Below are positions 45,145 to 55,838 of a stretch of 64,000 bases of DNA, piece by piece (positions within the stretch are counted from its first letter, which is position 1; each line of letters begins with the position of its first letter). The DNA is taken from NCBI RefSeq assembly GCF_032362555.1, contig NC_083532.1:2741001-2805000 (forward strand), in the 5' to 3' direction. Source of the DNA: Amyelois transitella. Lineage: Eukaryota > Arthropoda > Insecta > Lepidoptera > Pyralidae. A program made the translations under genes and the position numbers. The notes below the pieces were generated by a model that saw nothing but the letters and a program-made list of their open reading frames with translations, did not search any database and was not told the origin of the DNA.

Positions 45145-48100
45145 CTGGAATATATTGTATAATCTTAAATGTTTTGGAAAAAATATATATATACAGGGTG
45201 ACATTTAAAACAACTGCATCCTTTTAAACATAGACTATACCCATGCTTCTGAGCCGTTTGGGCCTATTTTTATTTAAATTAAACGTCATCATTTTCACAT
45301 TTAAAAAACCCTCAAAAACTACGTCACACGCTTTATTAAAGACCAATACTACAAAAAGAAATTAAGACTAAACATGTAAATAAATGTCTGAAAAATAAAT
45401 TATTTTTCAAGTATCAAGATCAAGTAAAGTACAGAGTACTCGGGAGATGTATATTAGTAATGAGACGAATTCGTTAGTGTCACTTGTCTCGTGGGACTAT
45501 TGGGACTAAATCGTCCCACTTTCCCACGTGGGATAGACGGAAACGGAGGCACATACTCGTAGTTATTACATATAGTCACGTCCATACCCCTTGCGGAGTA
45601 GACTGAGCCAACAGTCTTGAAAAGACTGATGGGCCACGTTCAGCTGTTTGGCTTAATGATAGAATTGAGATTCATATATTGTCCTGGCAAAGAGTCAGGT
45701 CAAGAGTACCCGAAACGAAGACAAAGGAAGTATGCAGAGATCGTGGCAAGTGGAAAGATGTAGTCTCTGCCTACCTCTCCGGGAAAGAGGCGTGATTTTA
45801 TGCATGTATGTACATATGTATATTGAGACAGGTTACTACCCCTTGGCCCATTAGAAGCATCCCAAATTTACAAGCCTATCCCTTAGTCGCCTTTTACAAC
45901 ACCCATGGGAAAGAGATGGAGTGGTCCTATTCTTTTTTCTATTGGTCAGCATTAATTGTGAATCCTGATATCCATTTCCACTTACCTTCTCAGCAACAAA
46001 CTCCTGGATCTCCCTCTCAGTGACGTCACTGCCCGGCTGCTTCACCACGAAGGCTAGGGGCAGCTCACCAGCAGTGGGGTCTGGGAGCCCCACCACACCA
46101 GCGTCTCGGATTGAAGGGTGCTGGAGGAGAAGCGACTCGATTTCTGCCGGGGCCACCTAAAGAGGGAAGGAGCTTTGCAATACCTAAAACCACTATTATT
46201 AAAAAACCAGTTAAAAACGTAAATTTTAATTAAAAATGTGCCGTGTGGTTCCCGGTACCAACACAAAAAGAATAGGACCACTCCATCTCTTTCCCATGGT
46301 TGTCGTAAAAGGCAATTAAAGGATAGGCTTACGATTCTTTTTTGGGCGATGGGCTAGCAACCTGTCACTATTTGAATCTCAATTCTATCATTAAGCCAAA
46401 TAGCTGAACGTGGCCATTCAGTTTTTACAAGACTGTTGGCTCTGTCTACCCCGTAAGGGACATAGACGTGACCATATGTATGTAGTACCCTCGTCTTGCG
46501 TACCTGATACCCCTTATATTTGATCAACTCCTTCAAACGATCGACAATGTAAAACTGCCTGTCTTCATCGTAATAGCCAATGTCACCAGATCTATAGAAT
46601 CCCTCGCTGTCGAAGAACTCCTTGTTACTCCTGCCGACGTAACCTTTCATGACTTGGCCGCTTTTGAAGCAGAGCTCCCCTTTTTGGTTGGGACCTAAGG
46701 GTTTTCCCGTATCTATGTCGACGACCTGAAATATAAATTTCATACATACATACATGGTCACGTCTATATCCCTTGTGCGGTAGACAGAGCCAAAAGTCTT
46801 GAAAAGACTATAAATTTCAATTGAAAATATTAACATTAAAGATTTCAAACTAATTTATTTTACCTACACAAATGTTGTGTGGTTCCCGGCACCTATATAA
46901 AAAAGAACTCCATCTATACCACTCCATCTCTTTTCCATAGATGTCGTAAAAGGCGACTAAGGGATAAAGCCTAACAGATGAATGCGGCCTGTCAGTCTTT
47001 CAAGACTGCTGGCTCTGTCTACCCCGCAAGTGATATAGACGTGATTTTATATTATATAAATAAATAAATGAATTATTTACACAAAATCTTTGAAGATATA
47101 TAAAACTCTTCCGTTATTGAGTTACTGGGTGACTGACATATAAACGGCTATATGGGTCTAGAATAACCTTAAAAATGAAAAAGATATTAAGAGGACGTCC
47201 TGGTAAAGGGTCAGGTCAGGAATACCCGAAACCGCCGAGCTTGCATGACGAGAGTTATGAATGTGGATGAAACGAAGAGAGAGAGATGCAGAGATCGTGG
47301 CAAGTGGAAAGAGGTAGTCTCTGCTTACGCCTCCGGGAAAGAGGCGTGATTTTATGTATTTACGTACATATATGTATGTAAAATAAAAGTGTTACCTACT
47401 CACTTTGACAATCGCTCCAGGAACCACCGAACCAATGCTGCCAGATTTGATGACCTTCGTCTGATCAAAGGTACTCCTGATGACTGCTAGAGTCATCTCT
47501 GTCATCCCATACCCTTGCATCACAGCCTCGACGTTGGGGAATCTAAAATTATAGCATAACGTACCATATGATCACGTCTATATCCCTAGTGGGGTAGACA
47601 GAGCCAACAGTCATCAAAAGACTGAAAGGCCACGTTCAGCTGTTTGCCTTAATGATGGTATTGAGATTCAAATATTGACAGGTTTCTAGCCCATCGCCTA
47701 AAAGAGGAATCCTAAATATATAAGCCTATCGTTTAGTCGCGTTTTACAACATTCATGGAAAAGAGATGGTGTGGTCGTATTCTTTCTATTGGTGCCGGGA
47801 ACCACACAGCACCTAAAATAAGGTACATACATGATTATATCTAAGCTTATTTTAGGTTATATATTATAATAATTATAATACTTAAGCTAATTGATATAAT
47901 CTAAGCTCATTGATGAGAATAAGTAGATGGAGATGTATATAATAGCAAAATGACGGATATTTATGTTTTTCGCGGGAAAAGATTTCTAGTTAATCATTTG
48001 AACACGAAAAACTTACTTATTTTTGACGATTTTAATTGTGTCATCTTGTAAAGGAGCCGCCCCAGAGTAGATTACTCGCACGGAGCCCAAGTCGTAAGGC

Positions 48101-51100
48101 TCCTGGGACTTGCAAGCCGCTATTAACACTGGAGGAACGACTGTTAATTGCTGGATCTGGAATCACGTATTTACATAATCTATCATCATTCTATGTTTGG
48201 TTCAAAATCTTTGTCAGCCTTTTCAATTTGACTCGGGCCTTGTCAGTAGGTATATTGTGTTATGCTTATACATATTTATTTCGAGGCACAGCCATTACAT
48301 TAGTTTGAGTTCTCACCGAAACCCGCACACTAAGGCAACTGGATGTACCTACAACCATGATCCAATATTCTTTTTTTAAATGTATGTTTTTTTTTACTTT
48401 TATATTTTAGGTGCCGTCTGGTTCCAGGCACCAATAGAAAAAAAGAATAAGACCACTCTATCTGTTTCCCCGTGGATGTCGTAAAAGGCGACTAAGGGAT
48501 AGGCTTATAAACTTAGGATTTTTCTTTTAGGCGACAGGCTAGCAACCTATCACTATTTGAATCTCTACGTACAAACATACATACATAAAATGCCACGCCT
48601 CTTTCCAGGAGGGGTAGGCAGAGACTACCTCTTTCCACTTGCCACGATCTCTGCATATTTCCTTTGCTTCATCCACATTCATAACTCTTCATTCAAGCTC
48701 GGCTGTTTCGGGTACTCTTGACCTGACCCTTTACCAGGACGTCCTGAATCTCTATTCTATCATTTAACCAAACAGCTGGCTCTGTTTACCCCGCAAGGGA
48801 TATAGACGTGATTATATGTATGTATGTGTTATATGTTTTAAATACGTAGGCAGCCTTGCGCGTGTGATGATGACACATCTGAGGTGATCACACACATTCA
48901 GCTACTAAATATTAAAATAAAAAAAATATTTTAAATTTGGTCACCAATGAAACAAATTGATACAAATATGCAATCAATAGTTGGCCGATTGAACAACTAT
49001 AATCCATTGATAAGAAATAATAATAAAAATAAATAAATATATGAAAGAATCAATGATAAATTGTATCTTAAAACTAAACCTTTCATTCCTTACCTAAAAG
49101 AACAGAGAAATAACATACCTTATACTTTTCAATGCATTTCAAGTACAAATTGACCTCAAACTTTGGCAAGAACACCACAGTTTTGCCTTTAGTAAGAGCG
49201 ATAACTGTTCCGATAAGGCCCATCACGTGGAACCAGGGGGAAATCGTCAGACCAGACACTTTGGGGTCCACGGTAGCTGGCCTGGAACGATTAAAGAGGA
49301 TAAGTCAAAAAAAATTATTACAAACAGACAGACATAACATTTTTAAAGTACATATTGGGATTTGGTATTGATCTAGGAACATCCCCCTGTTACGTATATT
49401 TTTACGGCGGTTTAGCCATTAAGACGTAACAGTTAAACAGACAGTTCGTTCCTATTAGGTTATAAGATATTGGATAACCGCAGGAAATCTTCTTTTTCCA
49501 CGAAAACGTAATTAGGAAAAACAATTTCCATCCCATTTGAAATTATAATATTTATATTTGTTGATGAAGCGATGGTACTTCCACATGCAGAGATCGTGAG
49601 TTGAGCAAGTGGAAAGATGTAGTCTCTGTCTACCTCTTCGGGATTTCCTCTACATCTCCGGCGTGACTTTATGTATGTATGTTTGTAATTAACAAACTAA
49701 AAAAATTACTTGGTCAATTTCGATGTTATCTGACAGAGATATTCTTCAGGAGTGAACATAGTGTTACCTACTTAAACTCCTTCAAGTTAGAGTCCTACTA
49801 GTTCCCACGAGAGTGAAAACCTGGGTAAAAGTCTACTATTGTAAGTATAAATTCAAAATCAGCACTCGTAGCAACGCCGTTTTCATCGCGCGAAAATCTA
49901 TCACTGCCCCGTTTCACGTCAAAAAAAAGTGAAATAGTAACAATTTTTCGCGCGTTAAAAACCGCATCGCGCGTGTTAGTTACGGCGGCAGGTTACTTAC
50001 ATCGAACACGCTGTTAACAGATTGACATGCGTCAACATCACTCCTTTAGGCATGCCAGTCGTCCCGGACGAATACAAAACAAAAACAACATCACTCTGCC
50101 CGACCACATCTACAGGTTGGAACTCATCATATCTCACATTCCTGCTAAGATTCAAACCATTGAAATATATCTCCTTATCGTTACTATCAACAGATACTGT
50201 TAAGTCATAGTAACTAAGTGCGTTATTAGTCTTATCGCCGAATAGTATAATTTTCTTGACATGCGCGTGAGTCGACAATAATTTGGATTTGTTTTTGTAG
50301 AATGCTGGCGAGCAAAACATGTATTTCGGTTTTGTTATGCTTAGCACGTGCCTTAGTTCGCCTGTAATGTAGAATAAAATACACGATGTAAATAAATAAA
50401 TTTAGGCTTAAAAAAGTTATGAAGTTTGCTAAGTAAATTGGTGCTACTGTGGTTATGTACTACGTAGGTACTTAACGATATCTATACTAATATTATAAAG
50501 CTGAAGAGTTTGTTTGTTTGAACGCGCTAATCTCAGGAACTACTGGTTCGAATTGAAAAATTATTTTTGTGTTGAATAGACCATTTATCGAGGAAAGCTT
50601 TAGGCTATATAAAATCACGCTGCAACTATTAGGAGCGAAGAAATAATGGGAAATGTGAAAAGAAAAACATCCTTGAGGGCTTCAATGATGCCCAAAATAA
50701 CTATTCCACGCGGACGAAGTCGCGAGCACAGCTAGTTTCGTAATACAAGTCTCTAACTTACTTCAAGGCTAACTCAATCTATGTAATCTGTCCCGTATTT
50801 ATTTATGAAATACAAGAAAATATACTTACTTTCAGTGTACAAAGGATTGATCATAGTTACAGTTGCGCCGGCGCATATTGACCCAAAGGTTGCTGCCCAA
50901 TATTCCTTTCTGTTTTCAGAGCAAATCGCCACTATCTCTCCCTTTCTAACTCCTAGATGAGAGAGGGAGATAGCCATATTCATAACATGTTGTGCCAAGA
51001 CCGAATATGTAAAAGTCTCATCGGTAGCTCCATTGATCTGACGAACAAAAGATAAATTTTCATAATTTATCCGGAGGGGTAGGCAGAGACTACATCTTTC

Positions 51101-52744
51101 GACTTGCCACGAACTCTGCATACTTCCTTCATTTCATCTACATTTATAACTCTCTTCATGCAAGCTGGGCGGTTTCGGGTACTCTTGACCTGACCCTTTG
51201 CCAGGACCAGAGCCAACAGTCTTGAAAAGACTGAATGGCCACGTTCAGCTATTTGACTCAACTAGTGACAGGTTGCTAGCCCATAGCCTACAAAAGAATC
51301 CCAAGTTTGTAAGCCTATCCCATAGTCGCCTTATACGACATCCATGGGAAAGAGATGGAGTGGTCCTATTCTTTTTTGTATTGGTGCCGGGAACCACACG
51401 GCTCTGGTGCCGGGAACCACACTCTCTTAACCCTTTCCATGCGGAAGCATTATTTCAATTTCGCCGTCTCTGTATTTAGGCCCTTCTATAAAACGATGGG
51501 CGAGATATTACGTCCTAACCAAAATGGTTCTACTGTACGGAAGGCGTATTATTGCGTCCTGTAATTTTTTTCGCTAGACGCGATTGGCGTATTATTTCGT
51601 TTTATATAGACAATTTTGGTGTTGCCATACCTTGAAACAATAACGTCTTTATAAGCAGAAATGAGCAAAATTGAATTATGATTAAGAATAATGAACATTT
51701 GCTGCAAAAATACTAAAAAAAAATATCAAATATTTATATAAATACCTACTGGATTATGTAGTATATTGAAATCAAATTTTTATTAATCATAATAATTTTT
51801 TGGGCAACTGGGTATGAGCAAGCATATAAGCAAATTAACACTCAGTTTTTTACATACTCATTTTACATTTTTTAATGTTATTATATCATGCTTTAAAAAA
51901 TATCTATGGTTATAATAAAATGTAACGAGGGTAGCTTAAAATTTAATTTATGAGGGTACAATAAGTAACTGGCTAGTTGACATATCTTGTACATTGTACC
52001 TATCGTGTTTGTATTGGACATGGTGTTTTCGGATTTGGAGAGTCATCATAACATTTCACTTTTTTTTGTAAAATTCGTTGCGGTATCTTAAATACTTGAG
52101 ATTCTATGACGTCGTCAATAGTTTCGGGAGAAATTTCATTGTTTATTCCTCGTTTTCTAGATGAAATACTTTGCGACATCTCATCATCGTCGATAAAATT
52201 TGGTTGCGAATATGGTTCATGCTCGTCAATTTGAGTCTCATCTGAAGATTTATCTTTAAAAATATTATCGAAATCAAAAGGATTCGAGGTAAAACACATT
52301 AGGAATTATAAGTAATAAACTTACCATTCATATTATTCTCCTTTTATTAGACTTATGAGAATATAATATAAAAAGCTTTCATATTGGTCTAATCGTTTGA
52401 CACAAGGATTTGTTTTGGACGCAATAATACGCCCACCGTGTGGCCAACGGTTTTTAGTTATACGTGATATTACGCCAGCCGCATGGAATGGGTTAATACA
52501 AGCTCCAATTGTCAGTTTAGTGTACCAACTCTTGAACCGTCAGGACGGGATGAGTTGATCAGGCTAATGTCATCAAGGCCTTCCATTCTCTAAGCATATG
52601 TAAGTACATAAAAACTTCATCACTTACCAGAGCCACTTGATCTCGATGTTCCCAAACCTTGTCCAAAAAGAACCCCCCAAAATTAAGGTCTCCCGGTAAA
52701 TCCACATTCTTTGGCCCGTACACGTAAAGAGGGTTTTTAAACAT
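45019..52744 (-). CDS. Peroxisomal luciferase-like / 4-coumarate-CoA-ligase-like acyl-CoA synthetase (9 exons)
   Basis: Joined coding exons, 5' to 3' on the minus strand: 52744-52628, 51037-50830, 50361-50001, 49281-49119, 48156-48017, 47542-47404, 46725-46504, 46156-45986, 45144-45019. All phases agree and give 548 aa, normal for the family. The motifs of ANL adenylate-forming enzymes are intact: P-loop [11 protein letters not shown] (206-216), QGYGMTE (339-345), YRSGD with Asp424, VDR with Arg439, and the C-terminal PSGKILRK with the adenylation lysine at 531. Positions nearly coincide with firefly luciferase numbering. The last residues, KAKL, form a PTS1 peroxisome-import signal. Expected chemistry is ATP-dependent activation of a carboxylic or fatty acid to an acyl-adenylate, then an acyl-CoA. 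The substrate cannot be read from sequence, and light emission is not implied. Confidence 0.94.
45192..45440. mobile_element. MITE (TACAGGGTGAC family), 5' half
   Basis: Begins TACAGGGTGACATTTAAAAC and follows the 18.6 kb copy to AGTACAGAGT, with about 35 extra bases near 45297 that are deleted in the other copy. Confidence 0.75.
45572..45950. repeat. SINE-A (minus) interrupted by LINE-B (plus)
   Basis: SINE-A antisense at 45572-45678 and about 45828-45950. LINE-B sense at about 45680-45812 (CGAAACGAAGACAAAGGAAG to GGGAAAGAGGCGTGA). The break falls in the ATTTGAATCTC region of the SINE. Confidence 0.7.
45986..46156 (-). CDS. Acyl-CoA ligase exon 8
   Basis: 57 codons, phase 0. It encodes [14 protein letters not shown] through EFVAEK, the mobile C-terminal subdomain that rotates between adenylation and thioesterification. 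Confidence 0.94.
46240..46482 (+). repeat. SINE-A, full-length
   Basis: GCCGTGTGGTTCCCGGTACC to ATATGTATGTAG; the tail lies about 20 bases from the exon 7 donor. Confidence 0.88.
46504..46725 (-). CDS. Acyl-CoA ligase exon 7 (hinge region)
   Basis: 74 codons, phase 0 at both ends. It contains [20 protein letters not shown], which spans the ribose-binding Asp and the hinge Arg, then [11 protein letters not shown], the A8 hinge. A SINE-A tail lies about 20 bases after the donor CAG|GTACGC. Confidence 0.95.
46738..47055. repeat. SINE-A fragments, both orientations
   Basis: Antisense 3' end at 46738-46812 and an internally deleted sense copy at 46873-47055. Confidence 0.75.
47195..47390 (+). 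mobile_element. LINE-B 3' fragment
   Basis: GGACGTCCTGGTAAAGGGTC to AAAGAGGCGTGATTTTATG; the C-terminal frame is broken. Confidence 0.8.
47404..47542 (-). CDS. Acyl-CoA ligase exon 6 (QGYGMTE)
   Basis: One base plus 46 codons. It carries the adenine-binding QGYGMTEMT motif with Glu345 and ends VVPGAIVK. Donor AAA|GTGAGT. Confidence 0.94.
47563..47812 (-). repeat. SINE-A, nearly full-length
   Basis: ATATGATCACGTCTATATCC to GCCGGGAACCACACAGC. Confidence 0.88.
48017..48156 (-). CDS. Acyl-CoA ligase exon 5
   Basis: 46 codons plus two bases. It encodes [14 protein letters not shown] and [11 protein letters not shown], the conserved A4/A5 region. The donor AATAA|GTAAGT splits a Lys codon. Confidence 0.93.
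48408..48830 (+). repeat. SINE-A interrupted by LINE-B with target duplication
   Basis: SINE-A at 48408-48565 and 48746-48830. Antisense LINE-B sits at 48566-48745. GAATCTC is present at both junctions (48559-48565 and 48746-48752). Confidence 0.85.
49119..49281 (-). CDS. Acyl-CoA ligase exon 4
   Basis: One base plus 54 codons. It includes [10 protein letters not shown], the region equivalent to the His245 loop of firefly luciferase that lines the acyl pocket. Donor AAG|GTATGT, phase 0. Confidence 0.93.
49588..49690 (+). mobile_element. LINE-B 3' fragment, degenerate
   Basis: GCAGAGATCGTGAGTTGAGC to GGCGTGACTTTATGTATG. Confidence 0.6.
50001..50361 (-). CDS. Acyl-CoA ligase exon 3 (ATP-binding P-loop)
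   Basis: Two bases, 119 codons, two bases. It carries the [16 protein letters not shown] phosphate-binding motif (A3). The donor TCGAT|GTAAGT splits a Met codon completed by exon 4. Confidence 0.95.
50481..50735 (+). mobile_element. Lep1-type Helitron
   Basis: TCTATACTAATATTATAAAG to GCGGACGAAGTCGCGAGCAC plus CTAG, in acyl-CoA ligase intron 2. Confidence 0.85.
50745..50805 (+). repeat. SINE-D tail fragment
   Basis: TACAAGTCTCTAACTTACTTC to CCGTATTTATTTATG. Confidence 0.6.
50830..51037 (-). CDS. Acyl-CoA ligase exon 2
   Basis: 69 codons plus one base. It starts [14 protein letters not shown] and ends INPLYTE, the N-terminal subdomain with the conserved [11 protein letters not shown] stretch. 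Donor GAAA|GTAAGT. A LINE-B fragment lies about 25 bases upstream of the acceptor. Confidence 0.94.
51062..51420 (-). repeat. LINE-B fragment joined to SINE-A
   Basis: Antisense LINE-B at 51062-51208, then antisense SINE-A at 51209-51403. The last 18 bases of the SINE (GTGCCGGGAACCACAC) are repeated again before the piggyBac-like element. Confidence 0.75.
51431..52494. mobile_element. piggyBac-like element (1064 bp) in acyl-CoA ligase intron 1
   Basis: Flanked by TTAA on both sides (51427-51430 and 52495-52498). Terminal inverted repeats CCCTTTCCATGCGG and CCGCATGGAATGGG match at 13 of 14 bases. A 17-base subterminal inverted repeat, GGCGTATTATTGCGTCC, lies at 51543-51559 and, inverted, at 52417-52433. 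TTAA targets, CCC...GGG ends and asymmetric subterminal repeats are piggyBac hallmarks. Far too short for a full transposase, so non-autonomous. Confidence 0.85.
52000..52299 (-). CDS. 99-aa ORF inside the piggyBac-like element
   Basis: Starts [20 protein letters not shown], is acidic through about residue 45, then basic (SSRKRG). It has no catalytic DDD domain. It could be the N-terminal leftover of the parental piggyBac transposase, whose N-termini are often acidic, or a new small ORF carried by the element. I do not recognise a specific family member. Confidence 0.4.
   Translation of the reverse strand: MCFTSNPFDFDNIFKDKSSDETQIDEHEPYSQPNFIDDDEMSQSISSRKRGINNEISPETIDDVIESQVFKIPQRILQKKVKCYDDSPNPKTPCPIQTR
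52628..52744 (-). CDS. Acyl-CoA ligase exon 1 (start)
   Basis: 39 codons, [14 protein letters not shown] through EHRDQVAL, donor CTG|GTAAGT, phase 0. An in-frame ATG 19 codons upstream (52801) exists, but the family normally begins near this residue, so I prefer 52744. Confidence 0.85.
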
Positions 52745-53399
52745 TATAATTAAACGTCTGCTGGGTGCGTAATCTAGTTGTGTACTGATTATGTAGTTCA
52801 TTAGTTACATACACGCAGTATTAATAGCAGGGGAGGTGGCATGGCATTACTTTGCTTTTAATGTGATCTAACTATTTATTATAAGGTTACATTTAAAAGT
52901 TTAATGTACTAAATAATATATATTTCTAAATTTATATATATACATTACCTATATATAAATATAAATATAATTATAATGATATTCCGCTGCTGGTAGGTGA
53001 CAAAATTTTTAAATTTATAAATATTAAAAATTGAGAAATTGAATTAAAAAATTGAAATAAATGAATTATATAAATGATAAAGGTTCATTTTCCCTCTTTG
53101 TCAAATGTGTGAAAAGTCCTATCTGCTATCATGCCTTCTCCAATAGCTTTATCCTCCAAATTTTAACTGGATTGTTTACTCGTTACTAAAAAGATAACAG
53201 CCACCTAACCTTCACAGATTCACTGCAAAATAGCTTCTATTGAAATAACTTTAGAGATCATAAATTACAAAATATGACTAAATGTGTCCATAGTATAGGT
53301 AATAACAATATTTACACTACAATACTTGAGTATTTGGTGAATGATTGATAATGTTATCAGCTCTTATAATTATCTTATATAAACAAGACATTCCAACTT
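52745..53399. other. Upstream flank of acyl-CoA ligase
   Basis: AT-rich; the promoter is probably here, but no clear TATA or initiator can be singled out. Confidence 0.35.
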
Positions 53400-53583
53400 C
53401 ACTACATAGTATAAAACAAAGTCGCTATTTTAGTCTGTTTGTCTGTATGCTTAAATCTTTAAAATTACGCAACGGATTTTGATGCGGTTTTTTGTAACAG
53501 GTAGAGTGATTCAAGAGGAAGGTTTTTATGTATAATAACATTTATAATTTTGCACCCGTGCGAAGCCGGGGCGGGTCGCTAGT
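53400..53583 (+). mobile_element. RTE/Helitron-like fragment
   Basis: TACGCAACGGATTTTGATGCG to CGTGCGAAGCCGGGGCGGGT, CGCTAGT terminus. Confidence 0.5.
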
Positions 53584-53589
53584 ATAATA

Positions 53590-54465
53590 TGAATGCGAAA
53601 GTAAGTATATTTGTTTGTTACCGCTTCACGGGTTGTATGTTACCATTAATTTCTAGAAATATCACGAGAGCTTAGAGAAGGACTTAGGCACCTTTCATCC
53701 CTGTAAAAACTATAGTTTTCGTGGGATTTGCGAAAAATGTAGTTGTAGCGGGTGCGATGATTCGGCTCGACCGCCACCAAAGGGGAAGATCTTCCGCCAG
53801 GCTAGGTGTGACGCCTGGGGAACCGCGCGACAGACGATGTTGTGTCGGAGGTTGTATATATAGCTCCAATCCGTGAAATCATTGAAATCGCGATTTAGAT
53901 TCCTCGCTGCAATTGGTTGAGCGAGTCTATTTCTTCGAGATGATTGACTGTTGTTGTGAGATTGGACGTTGTGACGAGTGGCGTAGAGATGTCGCCACAG
54001 TACTCCCCCCCAAGACCGGAGGTCTGAAGTCTTGATCTTGCTGAGCAATCTGTACTTCAGTAGCTTGCAAGTGCCAGTAGTCTTCCAGTGAGTCGGAAGT
54101 TGCTCGAAGTCCTAGTGAGTCAGGAGTGAGCCGTTGCGTTGCTCGTAGTCTGCGGCGAGTCGAGACAGTAGAGAGCGAAGTCGACTTGTGAAATCATTGA
54201 AATCGCGATTTAGATTCCTCGCTGCAATTGGTTGAGCGCGTCAATTTCTTCGCGACGATTGACAGTAGTTGTTTGATTGGATGTTGTGACGAGTGGCGTA
54301 GAGATGTCGCCACATAGTTATTATTTTGTAGGTAGCGCTAAATTAGTTTCTCTTTGTAAGGTGGCGTATAATTCGATGCTTTTTGTAGGTAGTGCTAATT
54401 TCGTCGCTTTTTTCTAAATAGCGCTAAGTTCTCGCGGGCGAAGTTGCGTGTAAAAACTAGTCTAC
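53590..54465 (+). mobile_element. Family G Helitron-like repeat split by an LTR element
   Basis: 5' part 53590-53743, 3' part 54315-54465 ending CTCGCGGGCGAAGTTGCGTG, AAAAACTAG. The interruption is the LTR element at 53744-54314. Confidence 0.7.
53744..54314 (-). mobile_element. Internally deleted LTR retrotransposon remnant
   Basis: Flanked by a 4-base target duplication, TAGT. On the minus strand: a truncated 5' LTR (from 54314, TGTGGCGACATCTCTACG, to about 54188), about 165 bases of internal sequence ending in a polypurine tract (GGGGGGGAGTAC), then a complete 3' LTR (about 54011 to 53744, TGTGG...CTACA). No protein-coding capacity. Confidence 0.8.
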
Positions 54466-55130
54466 TATAAATATAATTGTTGAATAGGTTACATAGTAGG
54501 TACATAACATTATCTGTATATGCAGTTGTCTGCGATGGTGTACGAGTGAAATGATATAAATATTATTGTTTTTCATACAAATTAATCTCTATGCTGAACT
54601 AGGCTTAGGGATTCCCTCGTACGCTCGTTTAACAACCAAACATTCATTTCTAAATAAAATTTGCCGAATCTTTAACTCTTGATGTAATTGAGTTTCTAAT
54701 ATTATTATTTAATAATGCTTTTAATCAACGCAATGAACTTAAACGTCCCGGGCAAAGTGCGCTCATTAGGTATAAAATTCAATAAAAACGTATTTTTTTA
54801 GGCGATAGACTAGCAACTAAGATTGGCTGTTCGGGACAATTTATTTTATAAGTATGCATTTAGTTTGGAACAGTTAACAAACAGCTCGTACAACTTTTAA
54901 GGTCAAAAATACCTTTTAACTAAAGAATTTTAAGGTACTTTAAGGGTCAGGCCGCGAAAATTGTCAATTGTATCACAAAAGTAACACAAGACATTTTGAG
55001 TTACCATAACACAAATGTAACCCAAAAGCAACGAACATTTTGGGTAAAGTTCGTTTCAGATTGGTGACTAAAATAACCTTAACGAATATAAGTAAGTTAC
55101 TGCAGTAAAAATGAAGTAGGTAATGAAAAA
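54466..55130. other. No recognised feature
   Basis: AT-rich spacer; a short SINE-A-like word (TTTAGGCGATAGACTAGCAAC) lies at 54797-54820. Confidence 0.4.
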
Positions 55131-55375
55131 GTAAATAAATAAATATATACGCGACAAATTACACAGATTGAGTTAGCCTCGAAGTAAGTTCGAGACTTTT
55201 GTTACGAGATACTAACTCAACGATACTATATTTTATAATAAATACTTATATAGACAAATATCCAAGACCCAGGCCAATCAGAGAAAGTTCTTTTCTCATC
55301 ATGCCCTGGCCGGGAATCGAACCCGGGACCTCCGGTGACACAGACAAGCGCACTACCGCTGCGCCACAGAGGCTG
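55131..55375 (-). repeat. tRNA-derived SINE (SINE-D), full-length
   Basis: The minus strand begins GCCTCTGTGGCGCAGCGGTA, has GGTTCGATTCCCGG, and ends in an AAATAAATAAAT-type tail. Confidence 0.85.
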
Positions 55376-55493
55376 TAAAAAAGGGTTTGAATAAAAGACT
55401 TTTGTAATTTTACCAATATTTTTAATTTCAACAATATTATGAACACAACTAACTTTCTGTTGTACTGCACATACCACTACTACTAGCAGGGAA

Positions 55494-55838
55494 AACTTGT
55501 AGAATCCCGATTATCCGAAATTCCGATTATCCGGACTCGCGTCACGGCTCCAGTACCGCGCTACTAGACATGTGGGGACAAGTTTAAACGCGCCTCCGAA
55601 TGCATACTCCCGCTCTCATCTCAAAGAAGAGACTGACACTGAGGGTGAATGTCAAGGAACATCTCACGCAGAAGCTTTTGAAGCTCTAGAAATAGCTTTT
55701 AAGTGGTTTGAAAGACAGGAGAAATCGGATTCCTTACAGCTGTTACAACTGAAGCGCATCAGGGATTTGGCTGCAATGAAAAGATGTGATTCATTACGAC
55801 AAAGATCAATAACAAGTAATTTTCAACCAAAATTGTAA
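55494..55838 (+). pseudogene. Tigger/pogo-type transposase remnant
   Basis: TGTAGAATCCCGATTATCCG at 55498 resembles the terminal repeat of Tigger/pogo elements. The frame 55572-55838 then encodes 88 aa whose second half (EAFEALEIAFKWFERQE, DLAAMKRCDSLRQRSITSNF) resembles the extreme C-terminus of Tigger transposases (Jerky/TIGD-like), ending in a KQ-IT-F-type tail. The DDE catalytic core is missing, so this is an internal-deletion relic. Confidence 0.6.

Noticed and set aside
53710..54048. 112-aa minus-strand frame
   Set aside because: It lies wholly in LTR and internal sequence of a deleted retroelement, with no protein similarity.
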